Below, piece after piece: positions 1 through 13,127 of a stretch of 64,000 nt of DNA (the first letter of the stretch is position 1; each line of letters starts with the position of its first letter). This DNA comes from Solea solea. Taxonomy: Eukaryota; Chordata; Actinopteri; Pleuronectiformes; Soleidae. The stretch is from NCBI RefSeq assembly GCF_958295425.1, contig NC_081139.1:17772388-17836387 (forward strand), read 5' to 3'. A program made the translations under genes and the position numbers. The notes under the pieces were generated by a model. That model had not been told where the DNA came from. It saw nothing but the letters and a program-made list of their open reading frames with translations, and ran no database searches.

Positions 1-728
1 TTGCACAGAGAAACTTGTTTCTCTGTGTAGCAGAGTGGTCAGATCGTGTGTTGCTCGGCTACATTCCCACTCTGCACACAGGAAGTGATTCCTTTAATGT
101 CAGGACAGATGGAGGCAACAGCAGCATTGCTCTGGTAAAGCCACATTGGCTGTAAACAGAAATAATTGCATGCAAAAAGTTTCAGAAGTGACTTATATTC
201 TATTATATACTCAGAAATCCAGGTGATTCAGCAGATTATTGGGATAAATGCTTCTTGTTCCCGCCCCTTGTGTTGTACACAGTCAGATTTGACAATATTG
301 CTCGATACAGCCCATTTTCAGATGAAGGACACGGCATATAAATAATGTTATATCATTTCTGCTCATGAAGACTGAAACAGAAGCAGAATGATGACATCAA
401 CAAAAGAATAACCAGAAGTCACATACAGCAGCTTTAAGTTCTTTTTTTTCTTTCTGTCTTTTCTTTTTTTTTTTGCAAAATCTTCATAGTAGAGGCAGCA
501 ATGTGCACATTCAGTGCAAATCATAGTGTTACAATGGCCACATTTATGGAAGATATGTAAGGTTGAAATATACTGGACATTAAAATAGCCATTTCCCAAG
601 TAGAGAACTGCCTGCAGGATTTAAAGTTTTGATTATTGGGTGGGGGCTCTGTGTTTCTGTCTCGGTCTGAACAAAACTTAACTTGTGAAATGACTTGAAA
701 GATTTATGGACTTTTATTGTTCTCCCAG
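1..728. other. non-coding flank (intron remnant upstream of copine relic)
   Basis: No exon, repeat family or RNA gene was recognised here. The last 30 bases are pyrimidine-rich and end in CCCAG immediately before the copine-like exon, so at least the right end is old intron sequence. A run of T-rich sequence at about 436-474 is simple sequence. The preceding copine exon, which should end just before the conserved Asp that starts the 729 exon, is not visible and would lie left of the window. Confidence 0.5.
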
Positions 729-834
729 GACATAGCCACCATGCAGCTCTACGCCAAGAAACTGGACCACAAGGATTTCTACGGCAAGTCTTAACCCTTT
801 CCTTGTCTTTTACTGGAGCAATGAGGATGGGGCA
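729..834 (+). pseudogene. copine (C2B domain) exon relic with frameshift
   Basis: Copines are cytosolic Ca2+-dependent phospholipid-binding proteins with two C2 domains and a C-terminal vWA domain. After an acceptor (TTGTTCTCCCAG, ending at 728), codons from 729 read DIATMQLYAKKLDHKDFYGKS, which matches the start of the second C2 domain (family pattern KLDxKDFFGKSDPFL). At 791-792 an extra T shifts the frame and gives an in-frame TAA at 792-794. Reading one base further on, 793-831 gives NPFLVFYWSNEDG, the expected continuation. The usual Asp of the SDPFL motif, a Ca2+-site residue, reads Asn, and the usual Arg of FYRSNEDG reads Trp. Retained intron sequence rules out a processed copy. The DxATMQ start and VFYRSNEDG suggest the CPNE5/7/8 subgroup (from memory). 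The right end is uncertain because no clear donor follows. An assembly indel is possible but would not explain the substitutions. Confidence 0.78.
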
Positions 835-3800
835 TACATGTGTGGTTTTACAATTTATTGTTTATTGTTTGTTTAGCAATGCTTAAGTGTACAGTGTATC
901 TTTCATCCACTCTATTCAAGATTAAAGCCCTTTATGACTCTGCATTATTTCTGCAGTGTCATTCTTAGTTGGCCTTTTTTAAACAGTGTTTCTTTCCGAG
1001 TGTTACTCAGTGGGGTATGTATTTGATCCTGTAAGCTACATTTGAATATACTCCCAAATAGATACATACTCACACATGTCCTGAACTTATGCTACTTGTA
1101 CTTGTACTTGTACAACCAAAAGAGCTAAGCCTTTTAATTGTCATTGTGTTGCCTTGCTTGTATCTCACAAGTTATCAAGAATAACCCTTACCATCATCCC
1201 TATTCAAGCTTTGTAAGGATGACCATGACAGGTGATAACAGGTGTATGCTGACCTTTTTTCCCATTTTTGTCAAGCGCTCATTAAACCTGTGCTTGATTT
1301 AACATTTCGGTCTATTTTTTTTTACTGTCATTTCTATGAGTTACAGACATTAAACACTGTGACACATAATATTAATTTGAACAGGTAAACCACACATTAT
1401 GTCTTATAAGAAACTCAGAATGTCATTACATGCCCATGTTATGTAAAAAGTGATATACTCTATGACAATGGAAACATCAAAAGTTGTTTTGGCAGGCCGA
1501 TCGAGTCCGAGCCCTTTCACTCGTAGCTTTCCCTGAAGTCTTCTCCTCTCAAACTGCATTGTTTTTAGGAACATAATTAAATTCTCTTTTTTTTTCCAAT
1601 CTTCTTTTATTGTCTGTGACTCTTCCTTTTTTGCTCTCGTTCACATGTACGGTCCCTCCACACAATCTCCGGAGAATCTCTAGAGTTCAGTGCACATCTA
1701 AAAGCAGCCATGGACAGTAGATCCATCACTTTTATTGATTTAAGTAACATGTCGAAGAGGCTAGGCCAGCTAATATGACCAAACCCAACCAGAAGTTTAA
1801 AACTTTTGTCCAATCCTTGGCGGGTATCTGCCCTCTGCCACTTGGAAGGTTGCACAGAACAAGGATAATTTATTTTATGAGAATCAAATGTTTCTTTGGG
1901 GTTGATTGAAAATGGATAACGTAGCAATGGCTCCATGACAGGCTTTGATTGGCAAATGTTCCGCAGAGGCATCTGTCTCCCAAGACTGACTGCTCAGTGG
2001 TCAGGAGAGTCGCTTGGTAGCTTGACTTAAAGATGATCGATGATGCCAGTGGGACAAGTGTACCTCATGGATCAAACATAAAGAAATGTGACATTTAAAA
2101 ATAGCTTTGACCGAAAAGTGTCATTTGATCGAAATGGTCCTAAATTAGTCTCATCATGTCTCTCATAGATGGAAAAGCTCAGAGTTTGTACATGACGGAT
2201 TTCTCTGACTTCACAAAGATTCGGGGATGCAGTATGCTGAAAGGAGCTCATACTGTTCTGTTTTTCTTTTTTATCCTTGGGGCAGAATCCACTTTTTTTT
2301 TTTTGCAATAACTTAAATGCATTTACTCTTCCTCTCGAGTATTCAAAATTCTGCATGAACCACGTCTTTTCTTGTTCATATTTGTGAGGTCGGTAAAATA
2401 AATAACACTTCTCTCACTGTGATATTTGTAATACTAACACAACTGAAGGCAACTTACTGGGTTACAGTTAAAAGCAGCTCATACACAACTATTCCTCCAG
2501 GCTATCAGAGAGTAGCCGCCTGTGAGGGGAGTAAATGCTATTGAAGCATCACTGAGCAAATACATCCAAGACGGAGCTATTTTATTCTGGGAAATACAGT
2601 CCATGCTCCACCGACAACCCAGCAGTATACACAGTGGATCTGTGAAAAGCTTTAAAAAACAGTAAGGTGACGATATGTCCTTGCTACTGACTGTTTGCTC
2701 AGAAAGTGTAGCTCTGTTATCACCTGATCCCTGACATTTATGCTGAATTTTTGCTTTACAAAGCGCATTTCATCATATCTATATAAAAATCACATTACCT
2801 GTTTGGTGATGTGAATAGTCTGTGTGATATTGTGCTTCTAGACAGCAGCAAAAAAAAAGAAGTCATTTTCAGTTTGCCAAATAATTAAGCAGGGGTGTAG
2901 ACTTACATGTAAGACGTGATATCAAGAGACTTCCATGAATGAATGGAAATACATTGATTTCTTAAAAATAAATAATCAAGTGAAGGTCAAACAAATGCCG
3001 AAAGACACAATTCATTCAGGATTTGTTTGTTATGTGTTTTATTGGCTTTTATTTGCGCCCTTAATTTGAAATACATACCTTTCTGGATTAACTTCCTGTT
3101 TTCTTGTTTCCTGCTTTTAAGGTTGTCTGCCCCACCCCTAACGAGTTTCAGCTGTGCCTAATTATGCCAGCTGGGTTACTGAGTGTGTTTGCTTGCCAGT
3201 GTTTCCACTATGTTTTTGTTTAGTTCTGAGTTTTTAACCAGTGGTTTCTTATTATTTAATTTGGATAAAGAGCGTTTGGGATTTCCTGATTTCTGTTCGT
3301 CTGCTTGAACCTGTGCCCATCTGAAGGTAAGCCATTTAAGCTTATCGAAGTGAAACTCATCCACTGCACCAACCTACAGTACATCATCCATCATTTACCT
3401 TTTTGGTCCTCGAAGTCATACATCACTGAGTTAAGCGTGAGTAAAGTGAGTTAGGCCTTTCATTAATATGAGATGAATCATGAGCAGCAGCAGCAGCTTC
3501 AGTGATGTCTACACATGATGTGTTCAGGTATCCATACTGAGAGTCAGTAATTCCTGTTTTCGTTTGATATTTTGATATCTTCCAACATTGTTGAATGTTT
3601 GAATGCTCTTAAGATATCAGTAATTATGAAGGAAAAATATCTTCATCACGTGATGTGATGCTAAGACCCATGAGGCAAAAAAGGGTGTTTATTGAATAAT
3701 AAAGTAAAACAATTACATTGGCTCTAACTTAATAGCTACCTTCATTTAGTTATCAATCTATTTCCTTGTCGCTGAATTACATTATTTTCATCATCAATGC

Positions 3801-6800
3801 ATTTGTTGCACAATCACAGTGACATTTTAACCAAACATGTTGTGACATGGTGTTACAGCTTGTCCACTGAGGGGTCATTGTGTCACGTGTAAATGTACTA
3901 TTTAGAATATTCCATATTTATTTTTTAAATATATGATCCTGAGACACTTTTAAAGACACAGTTCAGGATTTTGTTGAGCTGTGAATGTATGCTGTATTTG
4001 CACAATGTCAGTAGTAACTGTGCTTTAAATTCCCATTGTGCACTTTTCGACAATTTGTTTATTCATTTATTGACTGGAATTTCACCTTTTATTAATGACT
4101 CACTCTCCCATACAAAAGTCCATAGAGAAAATCAGTGATTCAGTGCATTCAAATATTTAAAATACTTCTTTTTTGTGACCCAAAAAATGACCATGAGGCA
4201 ATAGTGTACCAGTGGCTAATGTGTCCCTCGCAAGCTAAAAATGCTGATTTTCTTTATGGACTTTGGTGGAGAAAAGTGGGCGGTTTTCAGTCCGATAAGG
4301 CTGTCTAACGGTGAGATGAATTGGCAGATAATATTTTAAAATATCAAGATTTTGTTCGGTGGTAAACGTTCTTTGCGTTTCTGCTGGTAGCCATGTTTTC
4401 AGTGAGAGTGAACATCTCAAGCTGATCTCGGTGCAGGGAGCACTCGCAGCACTGTCGGGACTGATACTGTTTTTTTTCTTTACCGCCACAAACTAGAGGT
4501 AAAGCTAACCTGGCTCAAAAAAACAAACAAACATTAAATCCCTAGACTTTATTATTGCTAGAATACTAACCAAGGCCATCCTGGCTGCTCTTCATAGTTG
4601 CCATTGGGATTGATTTAAATGGTTTATAGCTGACTTTTAAAACACTGCACAGCACTCTACAAGATGATTTAAGTGAACTGAAAAGCTTTTTAATAATTTT
4701 GTGTAATTCGTGAACTTACTTGTTCTTTTCAGTGCAGTTTCTTTTATTTTTGTATTTGTAGAAGTTTAACTCTTTCTGCACCTCTGCACAGTTTCCTCCC
4801 ACTGTTTATTTTTTGCACGTTCTATTTGTGTTTGGAAATGCGCTATGTAATTAAAGCTCATTATTATTGTTATTACACTTTTAGATTTTGATTAACTATT
4901 TTTTTATATAAAACTAAAATTAATTGAACAAAAAATATCTGCCTGTTTCCTGTCATGTCTTTTTTCTGAGGTGCAAATTCACAATAAAAGCCAAGCTATG
5001 GGTTTGCACCCACTTCCAATAAGATTAATAAATTTAATCTAACACTCTCTTACTGCACCATGTAAGCACTTGAATTGCCTACAACTTTTTTTTTTTTTAC
5101 CCTCAGGGGTTGAGAAATCACGCATTTCAGAGAACATTTCAGATTTGGACAGAAGGTTCCAAACAGTGCTTGCATTGTTTAGGTCAAATTGGGTTAAACA
5201 ATAATGGCCTCAGTGGAAAATGTAACTTACTGACCAGTACCATTAGGTCAAAGTTGTTGGCAAAAGTGGGTGGAGTGGGAGTGGGTTGAGGCAGAATTAT
5301 CTTCAGCAGCATTATCATTACATCTCCAGCAGCAGAGAACAGCTTCTCCCACTGCAGCATTAATGGCAGATGAAGCCGTCATTATCCAAACACAGAATTG
5401 GTTTCAGGCCTTTTTGTAAAATGCAGAGTTGCTCAGCAACTCAGTCTTGTTTCCTTCGTTGCTGGAGTTCAATGCTTGACTCCTGTATAACACAGGCTGT
5501 TCTGCGGGTGATGGGGCACAGAGTATTGACAAAAGAAACCTAACTTTTGACATGCAATGCCAATAATCAATTAAATCCCAAAAACTCTACTACTTTTGGG
5601 TTACGAGTACTACTTTTAATTATTCGTACCATAACTTTATCAAAAGACAAGGTAACCCTTGTTGGCACTTGGATGTTAACCCTCCTTCATACAGTGTGTG
5701 GCTGTGAAAGTATAGGTGAATCTGAAAATGCATTACATCTGATTTGAATGTTATAAGGACCACTTCAACATACACTTGTTACTGCCCTTGCAGCCAATGA
5801 AATACTTTGTTTTATTTGTAAAACCTTTTTTGTGCATGCAGTTTTTTATGTTAATTGTAGCTTTAGTGTTTGTTTTTCTTTAGAAGAATCCACTTGTGCT
5901 GGTGTTCACATATTAAACCATACTCTAGCTGTTTGCATCTTTCTTTACTCTAATTGTTGTTGTTCTTCAGACAGCAAGGAAAGTGTTGTATTTACATTTC
6001 AATAGTGAATGTGCACTAGAAAGCGATTGCAACGTGTCACTAGTTTATTCATAATCAACGGTTTATTCTGAATGAATCATGTGGGTGATTCTCTATGGGA
6101 ACGGCACCAAATAGGGTTGGTTTTCACTGCAGTGAGCTCTATGCTTAGGACAAATGTGGCAAAAATGTCACTTCCACAGAAGCTCAGCTTCTCTGGGAGT
6201 CAATGGAACAGTGGGCGGGTACAGACACTGGGCTTCTGCATGATGATTGGAGTTTTTGATTGACAGTGTTGCAAACTTAATGACAGTGGAGCCTTTTCTG
6301 CCTCAGTCCTGTGTGGTATTTGCGAGGGAAGTCTTTTGACAAATAGCTGGTCATATACACTGTAAATAAAAACACTATTACAGCATTTACATTTTACATA
6401 ATTATCACGTTTCTTTGGTCTAGTTGTTTGTTTGCAGAGTTTATGTATGGGCACATTAAAGGAATCTTGTCCAAACTTGCAGTCAGATGTTCTCAGACAT
6501 CTGTAATGGATGTGAGGTGATGCTGCTGTCTCATTTAGTTTTCACTCGGTAGATTTTCAGATGTGCAAACACATGATATCACAAATTGAAGCTTTAAAGT
6601 TTAAGAAACATCTCTCCCTTGTTAATTGGAGCCCCATGGATGAATCACATTTCAATCAAATTAATTCTTGTGCGTGAGTGCTGACGGGAAAGAATGAATG
6701 TCTCTCTGCAGAGTTGCACATGAAAGGGTTTCTTCACATTCAACATCAGCAATGTATAAGATTTGCTCTATGGAGGATGAAGTTTAGTAATGACTGTTAG

Positions 6801-7440
6801 AACTGCATAGACTTTTAAACATTTAAAAACATTCCTAGCCATGTTTTTAAACCAAAAACCAACTGGAGTTCCCTAACCACATTTAATTCCAAAATAGTTT
6901 TTATATCTATTCAGAGGCATATTTTTTCATATTTTTGACCACTGTAATAATTAATTGTGGTGAACATTGAGTCAAGGTTAATGCTCTGTTTGTGCAGTAC
7001 TGTAAAACAAACAGTGAAACAAAAACACAAATATAAGCTCAAGTGCCCTTTAGCTGCATGCATGTTATTTCTTTTTCATATTATTTCCACCAATAATATG
7101 ATCAACTTGGGCTGTAAGCAGCACTAAATGCACGCCCCATGCATGTTTGTTATATCAAATGTATACTAAATCAGAGATGTTAGTTATTGCTACTATAATT
7201 CCTGCAAATTCATCGGATCACAATAAAACTTGGTTAGATCACAATTTTTTTGCAGGTGACGTGCACAGCAAGTATGGTGGGTTTTCATAAATGGCAATTA
7301 TGTCTGGGCCCAAATTATGTTTTGATTATTGCTGCAGCTGTTATTATTAACATAATTCTATTGTGTCATTTCAGCAACAGTACTTAATACAACTGCATCT
7401 TACAACAGCACGATGACTGAAAACACCACGAATGAAAGGC
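835..7440. other. non-coding, gene-poor stretch
   Basis: No further copine exon or other gene was recognised on either strand. A 121-codon minus-strand frame at 1607-1972 and an 84-codon frame at 4235-4489 resemble no family I know and have no coding-like codon bias. The part from about 3950 to 4520 (TTTTAAAGACACAGTTCAGG onward) and the part from 6070 to 6260 have the look of old dispersed fish repeats, but I see no second copy or clean terminal repeats in the window. T-rich runs occur at 2289-2304 and 5085-5098. Confidence 0.4.
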
Positions 7441-7640
7441 TTTAGAAGTGGATTCTAATGTTCACAATTTTGGCCTCTTGTCAACGTCATCAATCGATAT
7501 TGAAAATGTGTACTCTGCCGATAGAACACAAAGCAAATCAAGCCCTCTCCAGCACGTACCAAGCATGAAACTGCTGCTGCTGTTCACCGCAATATGCAGC
7601 TCCAAGTTTCCTGGACGAAGTGCGGACATGCAATGTTAAA
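7390..7640 (+). repeat. diverged interspersed repeat, family A copy 1
   Basis: The segment shares ordered blocks with 22430-22625: CACAATTTTGGCCTCT, then CTGCTGCTGTTCAC, then ATGCAGCTCCAA followed by GTTTCCTGGA and GTGxGGACA. Spacing is similar in both copies, so this is an old interspersed repeat, probably a decayed DNA transposon. The 63-codon open frame over it is incidental. Outer boundaries are not defined. Confidence 0.6.
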
Positions 7641-9646
7641 AGACACATATACAAAAGATAACGGGCTGCTTAAAGTCTGCGAACGGCTGCACAGTGGCTT
7701 ACTATGTGATCCTGCATAAGAAAATAATACATTTAAAAAAAATTATCTAGTTGACTGGACTGGTTTCCTTAACTGAGGCTCAATTTCAGAGGAATGGTTA
7801 GACCTTACTTCTCTACTATACTACATATTTAAATAGGTCATATTTGTCACCTGATATCTTGTGAGGAAGAATGTTGCACAAAATACCTTAACTATATCTG
7901 ATATTTATCACTCAATGCAGCAAAAAAAATACTTTTTTCTCTTCTAGATCAATAACACAGGCTGACACTTATGACACCAGAACAGGCAAACTCTATATAT
8001 AACAACATATACAGTAATCAGTAAGCTGCACCTACAGTGGTCTATGTGACCTTCACCTGCTCATGCTGTGGACGGTTGTCTTGTTTAGCAAGTGGCAGTG
8101 ATATGATGTTCACAAGTATGAGGCAGGAGGTCTGAGGGTAGAGTGAGGACAGGTCAGGTCAGGACTTGGCCTGGAGACAGAGCTCCCTTTTGTCTGCCAG
8201 GCTTTTATTCACACATTCTCTTGCCGCTGACTGAGATGAAATGAGTGAGACTTATTCTCTCTCCTTTCGGGTCACACTCTATAGGGCGATGTTGGTCGGT
8301 CCACCGCTTTGAAACAGAATTCATTCTGTGGTGTCTGCGGTGTCGCCAGGTGATGTACCATTTCCATGTGATGGCAGCACTCATTGGTTTAGATCATGCC
8401 TGTTCATTCATTTGAATTATTTATTATTTTTTTTATGTTGAGAGCATTTTGGAAATGTCTTTTTATATGACTGAGGACTCTTGGGGAAGCAACTGTTTAT
8501 GTTTGCAGTGGAAGTGTCAAAGACATGCTTTTCATTCACTTTGAATAGAGCAGCATGAAACCTTGAACTGTATTGTGGATCCATTGCTTTTCTCTGCTTG
8601 CATTGCATGTGTGTAGGATGTTGAGAAATGCTCAACTTTCCAAGCGGCAGCACTTGCGTCGGCCAGTCAATTCATATCTATGTGATTATGTTAATCACTA
8701 TGGCAACATTAGCAAAGAGGGAGACTACACCCTCAAGTTAATTATTGCTTATTGCTTACAAATAAAGCATATTTCATTCATAATATTGAATATATCACAC
8801 ACCAAGAGTCTTGCATACGTGTTATTTCACTAAAAACAAGAAAATCTGCAAATGAATTGGTCTAGCCTTGACTCCTGGGTGAGGTGTCGGGGGATCATGT
8901 TAATGAGCCGTTGATAGTTGTTTTCAAGTGCCCAAACATGGGAAAAATAGAAGGTCAAAGCCATCAGGTGCACAATTTTGTCCGTCCAGGGCGTCACACA
9001 AGCCAGTACCACCACTACTTGAAACCAACTCTTTTACCTTGGTAATGTCCTAGTTTTAATATTTTTAAATTTTTATTTAGTTGCCATATTTGTTTTATTC
9101 CATTGCTATATTTCTGCATTATTTGCCATACATTTTGTATTGTAGTTTTGCACAAAAAGTGTTTCATGAATACATTTGGATTAATTTCTAACCTGCCTCA
9201 TTTCTTTCTTTCTTTATTTTTACCGTTAAATACCTACAATTAGACAAGGCAAAGATAACTTCCCAGTCCCCTCACACCCACCTGTTTAATTTAATCAGTA
9301 GCTATTCTGTTATTTGCCCCATAGCACTTTAACTGGCCCAGTTTCCAAGTCATCCCTCTCCAGTTTACACATCCATGCTCAGTTTTGAACATTAGTCTTT
9401 GCCCATTCCCTCATTTCTCCTGTGCCTGCCGACTGAGTGAAAATGTTATTGATGACTTATAACAAATATGAGGATGGGAACATCTTATCTGACTGCAACT
9501 CAATATTCCACTCTAATACACTCATGTATCATGCAGCGACTCCATGTCCAGTTTGGTCATACTGTTCTGGACGGAACAGTTTCAGTTGTTCCGAAATGAT
9601 TTTCTCATAATTGCTCGCCTGGACTACAACTCCTACCACCCCATTC

Positions 9647-9677
<31 letters not shown>

Positions 9678-10071
9678 GCTGGTTGGATAATTTAATTATT
9701 ACCCTCTGAGATTCGGAGTGATGTGTTTTGAACCGTGCTAGTTTTCAGACATGTGACAAATAATGACCTTTTGCTTTTAATTTCCCTTTAGTTTTTTTGC
9801 AACCATGTTGATCCGCTGACTCATCTTCTCAACTGTTTTTATTGATTATACTGTTTTGGAAACCAGTTACATAGTACAGCTTTATACTCTTTCATATATC
9901 TTGTATATTACACCGAAAATGTATGAATACTCGGCAAATATTTACCAACATGTACCACTAAGTTTGCATTGTGTTGAAGGCAATTTAATATCATTCAGAC
10001 ATTTAATGTTTTGCTTTCAGTTCTGTTTATTGGGATTGACTGATATGTTTAATTGGTTATGATGGTAACAA
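7641..10071. other. non-coding stretch, nothing recognised
   Basis: No exon or RNA gene was seen. It includes one CA microsatellite, listed separately. Short open frames at 8417-8653, 8573-8833 and 9856-10062 are AT-rich and lack any recognisable domain. Confidence 0.4.
9647..9675. repeat. (CA)n microsatellite
   Basis: A continuous CA dinucleotide run of about 14 units lies in otherwise unique sequence. Confidence 0.95.
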
Positions 10072-10270
10072 TTAACTGCAACTAATGAGTATTTACATAT
10101 AGAGTAATCTGTTTATTTTCTCGATTCATTTGTTTCTCAAACCTGATGTTTTCAGGTGTCTTCTTTTGTCCACAAACCAAAATTGTATTTAGTTTCAATC
10201 ATTTTTTTGTTATATGTATCAAAGAAACCAGGAAATATTCATGTTTAAGAAGCTGAAACATTAGAGCTTG
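10072..10270 (+). repeat. decayed MITE, same family as 53143-53387
   Basis: It shares the block GTCTTCTTTTGTCCACAAAC and the later block AGGAAATATTCATGTTTAAG (AGAAAATATTCTCATTTAAG in the other copy), in the same order and spacing as the better-preserved MITE at 53143. The terminal repeats are too eroded here to place ends exactly. Confidence 0.65.
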
Positions 10271-10582
10271 ATGTAATTAATTAAAAAGAACAACTCTGAA
10301 ACCCATTATAATTGGAGCCTTAATGATTTGTATGGATCTGTAAAGGACCAGTATAAATATAAGTACCATATAAAGCGATATAACTTTACCTTATGACCTG
10401 TTATAGAGATCAGGAGCAAAACAAAGGTGAGCTACCATGACATGCCTTGTGTGGTTCAATCTTGAAATAAAACTTGTTTGATTATATGAATTGGTGCAGT
10501 TTACTGTACTCAATAAATGCAATTAGCTTCAATCAATATAATCAATGTAATCAATGTAATCAAGTACAATAACAACATTTGA

Positions 10583-10700
10583 CATGCATCTTCTCCGCTT
10601 TTAGAAACTGTTGGAATTATTCCGATAGCACGATCTGTTGTGTAATTTAATTACGGTGATCTAAATGTGTTGTGATACGTTCAGTGTTAAAGTGAATCTT
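10583..10700 (-). repeat. interspersed repeat, family B copy 1 (minus)
   Basis: Read on the minus strand the segment runs CTTTAACACTGAACGTATCA, then CCGTAATTA, ATTACACAAC, then GTGCTATCGGAA. The same ordered blocks occur on the plus strand at 12793-12890 (CCTTTAACAG, CCGTAATTACACAACGC, GTGCTATCGGAAAAA). The shared order shows a dispersed repeat rather than chance. Confidence 0.6.
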
Positions 10701-12784
10701 TGTGTTTCCATGGTATTTACCCATTGGGCTTCTATCTGAGCATACACTGGTAATTAATTGGCTACTTAATTCACAATTTAGCAAAGTTGCATTTGTTGGA
10801 AAACAATTTTTCACAGTGTTTGATAGAGGAGGAACAAAAGCAAAAGGTGGCAAATTGCACCCTTACCCTAGCCAGTGAAAATGGGGTAAAACTGGAGTAG
10901 TGGAGATGAAAAATAAAAATACAACACTACTAAACTACTAGTAACAACAGGATCATCTGTAACGACCAGTTCTGTGCTGCATGTCTTTATTTGAGTTTCA
11001 CACACTTGCAGGTGTTCCTCTTGCATGAAGCAAAACTGCAAATGAATCCAGAATGCATGCACGTGCCCTCATTATGTCATTAGAATCCCACAGTTTGAGT
11101 GCTCCTCTGGCGTCCTTCAGGGCATCTATCTGGTTTTATTTGGGCGTCTCTCTTTGCGTTCCCACACAGGGAGCCATCACTTTAGTTTGTAAGCATCACA
11201 GCCCATCGTCAGACTTCCAACCAGGGAGCCATCACGCCTCCACACAGCCTCACTGTCTGATGAGCGAAAGAGCCAAACACTGGGCAGAGGATGCAGGGGG
11301 TAATTCTGTGAGATGTAGCTCTCAGAAGAAATATACGCGTCTACTGCCACGGGGCTGGAGCGAAAGCATTTTTATTCACCATAACACCTTGCAGAGTGTT
11401 GTAGCCTAATGTTGCTGAGGCATGTGTTTTCTTTGCCCAGTGATTGTATTAAGTGCTGTTGTGAGCCTGTTTACCCTCGGCCTCATTGGTGGTGTGTCTG
11501 TATCTCTCATGGCAGTGAACGAGATGTGGATGGAGGGATTGCAGAGTCTGTCTGAATGAAGGCCAGGGAGGTTAAAAAATAAAATTGACAGCAGGCACCT
11601 TACTGAACCATGACTTGAATGTTTAAAGACTGGCAGCGTTTTTTTATTTTTTTATTCTTTGTTAGAGACGAGGGAAATCTCTTGCTCACAGGTGTAGCGA
11701 AGTACACCATCTCCTCACTAGGTATAAATATGAAATAGGCAGCTCCCTTTGGAGGGGCTCTACGTGGAATTACGTGATGTTGTTTCTGTCAGAGGTGTGC
11801 AGGATGTAGAGGGTGGGTTGTTTTTTTTTTTTGCTTTGTTTTGTTGTTTTTTTTCTTTCTTGTTTTTGCAGGCACATTTGCTGAGAATATGCTGATTTTG
11901 AGGATACATTTCCATTGCTCAAACCACAGCTTGGCTTCAGCAGTAAAGGCTCGACAGAGAATTGTGACTCCGAAGAATGGAAAGAGGGGGAAACTGCATT
12001 GGAATCAAAGCATAATGAGTCCTAAGCCAGAGACACACTTAGGTTTACTCTCCTGTTTTTTTTTTTTTCAGCTCTCATTTTTGAGTGTGTCATGATGGAT
12101 AGACTTATCTCAAACAAATAACTGCGATGTCAAAAACTTGTGATGTACAATATGTAGGCGGGTCTCAAATTACTTGTGTAAATCAATACTTATCAAATCC
12201 TGTTATCACCTTGAGACCCCATATAAAATGTGTGTGTGTGTGTGTCATCAAATGCAGAGTGAATCTGCTGCAGGGGCACATTTCAGTGCAGGAATTTTTA
12301 TTTAGAGGACACACCGGGCTGCTTGTTTTCCTCAACAACAGCGCCTGCAGCCACCAGGTCAGTGTTGGCATGGACCGTGTTTGGAGGAAATACCTCTGTG
12401 CGGTTTTAAATGTTGCAGTCAAGAGTTAAGCCTGTATATTTTTTATTCGAACACGGCTTTCCCTGCTTCACTACGACATCTGCAAAGCAATTAAACGCCC
12501 TCCCTCAGGGATCTATAACTCCCCTGCTTACAGTTAGTCTCTGAGGTACATTTGTAACTGGAGGAATATACATGCATTTTATAAATATAAAATGATATCA
12601 AGTATAAATAATTGACTTGTTAATATTGTATATTCTAATGGGTATAATTACGCATATTCTTATTAGTTGTAATAATATTAATGCTAAAGCTACTTTTATG
12701 GTTGTGAAAGGATTTTGGAAATCCAGATTTTTACATCCAATTTGAGTATTATGTATTTTAGTGAAGTGGTGATTTATTTTGGTG
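10701..12784. other. non-coding stretch, nothing recognised
   Basis: A slightly GC-richer part (11050-11400) holds a 118-codon plus-strand open frame with no recognisable motif, domain or convincing splice sites. A short (TG)8 tract lies at 12229-12245, and T-rich runs lie near 11820 and 12055. Confidence 0.4.
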
Positions 12785-12965
12785 TGACCATTAACCCTTT
12801 AACAGCAAGTGTATCGCAGATGACACGTTTGCGCAAGAGCACTCTGCATTAACCGTAATTACACAACGCAGTGCTATCGGAAAAATCCTCTGAAAGCTGA
12901 GAAGTTGCACTTTAAAATCATTGTGTGTATATTACGGTTATTTCACTCGTGCTGAGCAAGCGTCA
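12785..12965 (+). repeat. interspersed repeat, family B copy 2
   Basis: It begins AACCCTTTAACAGCAAGTGT and continues with CCGTAATTACACAACGC and GTGCTATCGGAAAAATCC, matching the minus-strand copy at 10583-10700. The style (a TTTAACAC/G start and several CpGs in an AT-rich background) is that of an old non-autonomous DNA element. The right boundary near 12965 is estimated. Confidence 0.6.
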
Positions 12966-12997
12966 TGGGCTATGTCTTCTTCATTGTGTCTTTTGAC

Positions 12998-13045
12998 CAA
13001 ATGTGTGTGAGTGGTACACTCACACACATTTGAGTGTACCACTCA
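12998..13045. repeat. overlapping perfect hairpins (inverted repeats)
   Basis: Arms at 12998-13013 and 13017-13032 are perfect reverse complements (16 bp, loop GTA). The right side of this palindrome also forms a second perfect inverted repeat: TGAGTGGTACACTCA (13008-13022) with TGAGTGTACCACTCA (13031-13045). The two foldings are mutually exclusive. The pattern fits a template-switch origin. Confidence 0.9.
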
Positions 13046-13127
13046 AATGCTCACCAGATGGAGCAGAAAGAGTTATGCTTCAGTCGGTGTGTACAGTCTG
13101 CACGGTGACAAATGTGGAAGTGCTCAG

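Noticed and set aside
788..793. GTCTTA as a splice donor ending the copine exon at 787
   Set aside because: Copine coding resumes right after in a shifted frame (PFLVFY, SNEDG), so the exon is continuous and the GT is chance.
735..794. GCCACCATG with a short frame ending at TAA, looking like an ideal start codon context
   Set aside because: The frame continues upstream to a splice acceptor and matches the interior of a copine C2 domain, so the ATG is an internal Met codon.
1607..1972. 121-codon minus-strand frame
   Set aside because: No recognisable domain, codon bias or splice context; this length is expected by chance in 64 kb at this base composition.
11053..11409. 118-codon plus-strand frame in slightly GC-rich sequence
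   Set aside because: No family similarity that I can see, Ser/His-rich low-complexity composition, no promoter or splice signals.
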